Assembly: GCA_934438035.1 (NCBI GenBank) | Contig: CAKSBK010000065.1 | Location: 1 to 6,303 of the forward strand | Length of the DNA stretch: 6,303 nucleotides | Reading direction: 5' to 3' | Origin: an uncultured Christensenellaceae bacterium | GTDB taxonomy: Bacteria; Bacillota; Clostridia; Christensenellales; Christensenellaceae | Shown: piece by piece, positions 5,011 through 6,303 of the stretch | Layout: every line of letters begins with the position of its first letter | Position numbering within the stretch: position 1 is the first letter of the stretch | Notes under the pieces: generated by a model | What the model was told of the DNA's origin: nothing | What the model saw: only the letters and a program-made list of their open reading frames with translations | Databases searched by the model: none | Made by a program: the position numbers and the translations under genes

Positions 5011-6303
5011 TTAAATTACGTGTTTACCGTTTATTGAAGTAAACTTATTTATAAGCCTGTAAGCAATGTATGCTGCCGCTAAAGCAAACGCCGCCGCTAT
5101 TCCTATAAACAACAAAAATAAATTATTATCACCGGTTTTAATTTCCGATTTTTCGGGAATTGTCGTCGCAGTGTCATTTGGGGGAATAACAGGTTTGTTA
5201 TCGTCGTCCTCCTTATCGGGCTTTTTTATGTTTTTAACGATAAATATATTATCTTTTTTGCTGATCTCGGTAGAATATCCGTCAGGAACGCTCAACTGCG
5301 AAACGGAATATTCCGCTTCTTTTGGCAGCATCTGCCAAGTATAAACCCAATCGTCGTTTTCGCTCACTTTGACGGGCTCTCCCAGTTTTTCTCCGTTCTT
5401 ATAAAGCTGAATCATAACGGATTCGGGCCTCAATTTGTCATTGCCGTCCTCCCATTCGACTTTTACCGCAGCGGAAATATATTTTTGTGAAAACGCGGTG
5501 TTCTCAATTATAAAGACGTTATCATTTTGCTTTACGGTTTTTTCGTAATCTTCGGGTACGTCGGGCTCGTCAACCGTCCAGGTATAGCCGTCTTCAAGAC
5601 CGTTCCATACATGCGTCCAGTTTTCCTCGGCGCTTACCGTAACTTCGTCATATTTTTCGCCGTCTTTATATAAGCATAATTTTACGCTGCCCGGTCTGTT
5701 CTCCGGATTTTCTCCGTCGTTCCAAACAACAGACGCCGTAATATCGTGTAATATTCTTACGACATTGCTAAATACGGGCATATCCGAAACGGCTATAGAA
5801 CTTTTCTCATATTCCACGCCTGCGGTATATTTGTTTTCATTTTGCGTAACGGTTATTGTGACCTTGCAAACGGTATCGTCATACGTCACGTTCTCGTCAT
5901 TGCTATTTGCTTCAACTATGTAATATGTGTATACGCCCTCAGAGGAAAATTCAAGCTCCCCGAAAGTTATTTCGCTTCCCGCATTGTAAGCTGTATCTAT
6001 AATTCCTCCACCGCTGTCCTTTAAAAGGAATTTAAATACCTGGTTTTCTTTGGGGATATCTCCGTTAACTTCTTTTCGCGCTTTTATATTCACTTTTGCA
6101 GGCAATAAATTTTTTGTATTCAGCGCCAAAATCTCTTGAGAGGTATTGTTTATTACTTTTCCTTCGGCGTTCTTAAGCTCGGTAACATATCCGTCGATAT
6201 CGGCGTCGGTTTGAATTAAACTGTAGTCGGCGCCGGCGCGAAGTCCCGGCGCAACAACGGAATCGTTATGCTTTAAAGTAAACTCGCTTACACCGTCAAC
6301 GAA
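5011..6303 (-). CDS. Cell-surface adhesin/pilin-like protein with FctA-like and Cna_B-like domains, C-terminal part
   Basis: The frame is open to the window edge, so the 430 visible residues are the C-terminal part; the methionine-like TTG at 6129 is internal. In order: the end of a Cna_B/DUF7601-like domain (1-62, with GLRAGADYSLIQTDADIDGY and a closing LNTKN); an FctA/Spy0128-like domain (about 70-181); two Cna_B-like domains (about 189-269 and 277-359, each with W-x-DG...RP-x-SV...LYK-x-GEK); an acidic, proline-containing linker (360-388); a KTGD motif (389-392); one membrane segment (about 395-416); and a short basic tail. The FctA-like domain keeps Lys77, Glu131 and Asn180 at positions expected for an intramolecular isopeptide bond. 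Such stalk domains hold adhesins away from the wall. Anchoring may be by sortase or by the membrane segment alone, since the usual proline of LPxTG is missing. Ligand unknown. Confidence 0.88.
   Translation of the reverse strand, partial: FVDGVSEFTLKHNDSVVAPGLRAGADYSLIQTDADIDGYVTELKNAEGKVINNTSQEILALNTKNLLPAKVNIKARKEVNGDIPKENQVFKFLLKDSGGGIIDTAYNAGSEITFGELEFSSEGVYTYYIVEANSNDENVTYDDTVCKVTITVTQNENKYTAGVEYEKSSIAVSDMPVFSNVVRILHDITASVVWNDGENPENRPGSVKLCLYKDGEKYDEVTVSAEENWTHVWNGLEDGYTWTVDEPDVPEDYEKTVKQNDNVFIIENTAFSQKYISAAVKVEWEDGNDKLRPESVMIQLYKNGEKLGEPVKVSENDDWVYTWQMLPKEAEYSVSQLSVPDGYSTEISKKDNIFIVKNIKKPDKEDDDNKPVIPPNDTATTIPEKSEIKTGDNNLFLLFIGIAAAFALAAAYIAYRLINKFTSINGKHVI

Noticed and set aside
5066..6024. 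Plus-strand frames of 92 and 60 codons opposite the surface protein gene
   Set aside because: They are antisense to a protein with recognisable domains, have no ribosome sites of note and look like shadows.
6127..6129. TTG as the true start of the surface protein
   Set aside because: The same frame continues without a stop for 58 more codons to the window edge and encodes the recognisable end of another stalk domain, so the start lies outside the window.

Overview
The window looks like the chromosome of an endospore-forming, low-to-moderate GC Firmicute of the class Clostridia, probably a gut-associated and possibly uncultured lineage. The evidence is a complete spore-coat cotJA-cotJB-cotJC-type operon, strong GGAGG ribosome binding sites, a clostridial-type SEC-C protein, and a wall- or membrane-anchored multidomain adhesin with FctA/Spy0128-like and Cna_B-like domains. 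I see no tRNA, rRNA, CRISPR array, transposase or phage gene. No gap between genes exceeds about 155 bases.

Layout. (1) Bases 1-1364, plus strand: the 3' part of a ROK-family (sugar kinase/repressor fold) gene, then deoC (deoxyribose-phosphate aldolase). They probably form one transcript, which ends at a bidirectional hairpin near 1375-1400. (2) Bases 1401-3628, minus strand: a Cof-type HAD phosphatase and a membrane-anchored YkuE-like metallophosphoesterase are translationally coupled. A SEC-C zinc-binding protein follows, with its own candidate promoter. (3) Bases 3629-3782: a divergent promoter region. An extended -10 sigma-A-type promoter faces left, and a mother-cell sporulation promoter (sigma-K-like, sigma-E possible) faces right. 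(4) Bases 3783-4961, plus strand: cotJA-like, cotJB and cotJC, tightly coupled. (5) Bases 4970-4997: a second bidirectional hairpin. (6) Bases 5011-6303, minus strand: the C-terminal 430 residues of a large surface protein whose start lies beyond the window.

How the genes relate. The cotJ genes encode a spore-coat module built around a manganese-catalase-fold protein (CotJC) that keeps all five metal ligands at family spacing. The ROK/DeoC pair suggests sugar or deoxyribose catabolism, but both proteins depart from consensus at substrate-binding positions. The ROK protein lacks the usual zinc and sugar-binding signature, and the DeoC lacks the usual phosphate-contacting Arg and second Ser. 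The two phosphoesterases are general housekeeping types with unknown substrates.

Most of the window is ordinary in type. The points most worth a second look are the DeoC/ROK active-site departures, the very cysteine-rich CotJA and CotJB, the two competing ATGs at cotJA, the sigma-K-like promoter, and the surface protein's non-canonical sorting signal and mixed isopeptide-bond residues. I found no clear evidence of an undescribed multi-gene system.
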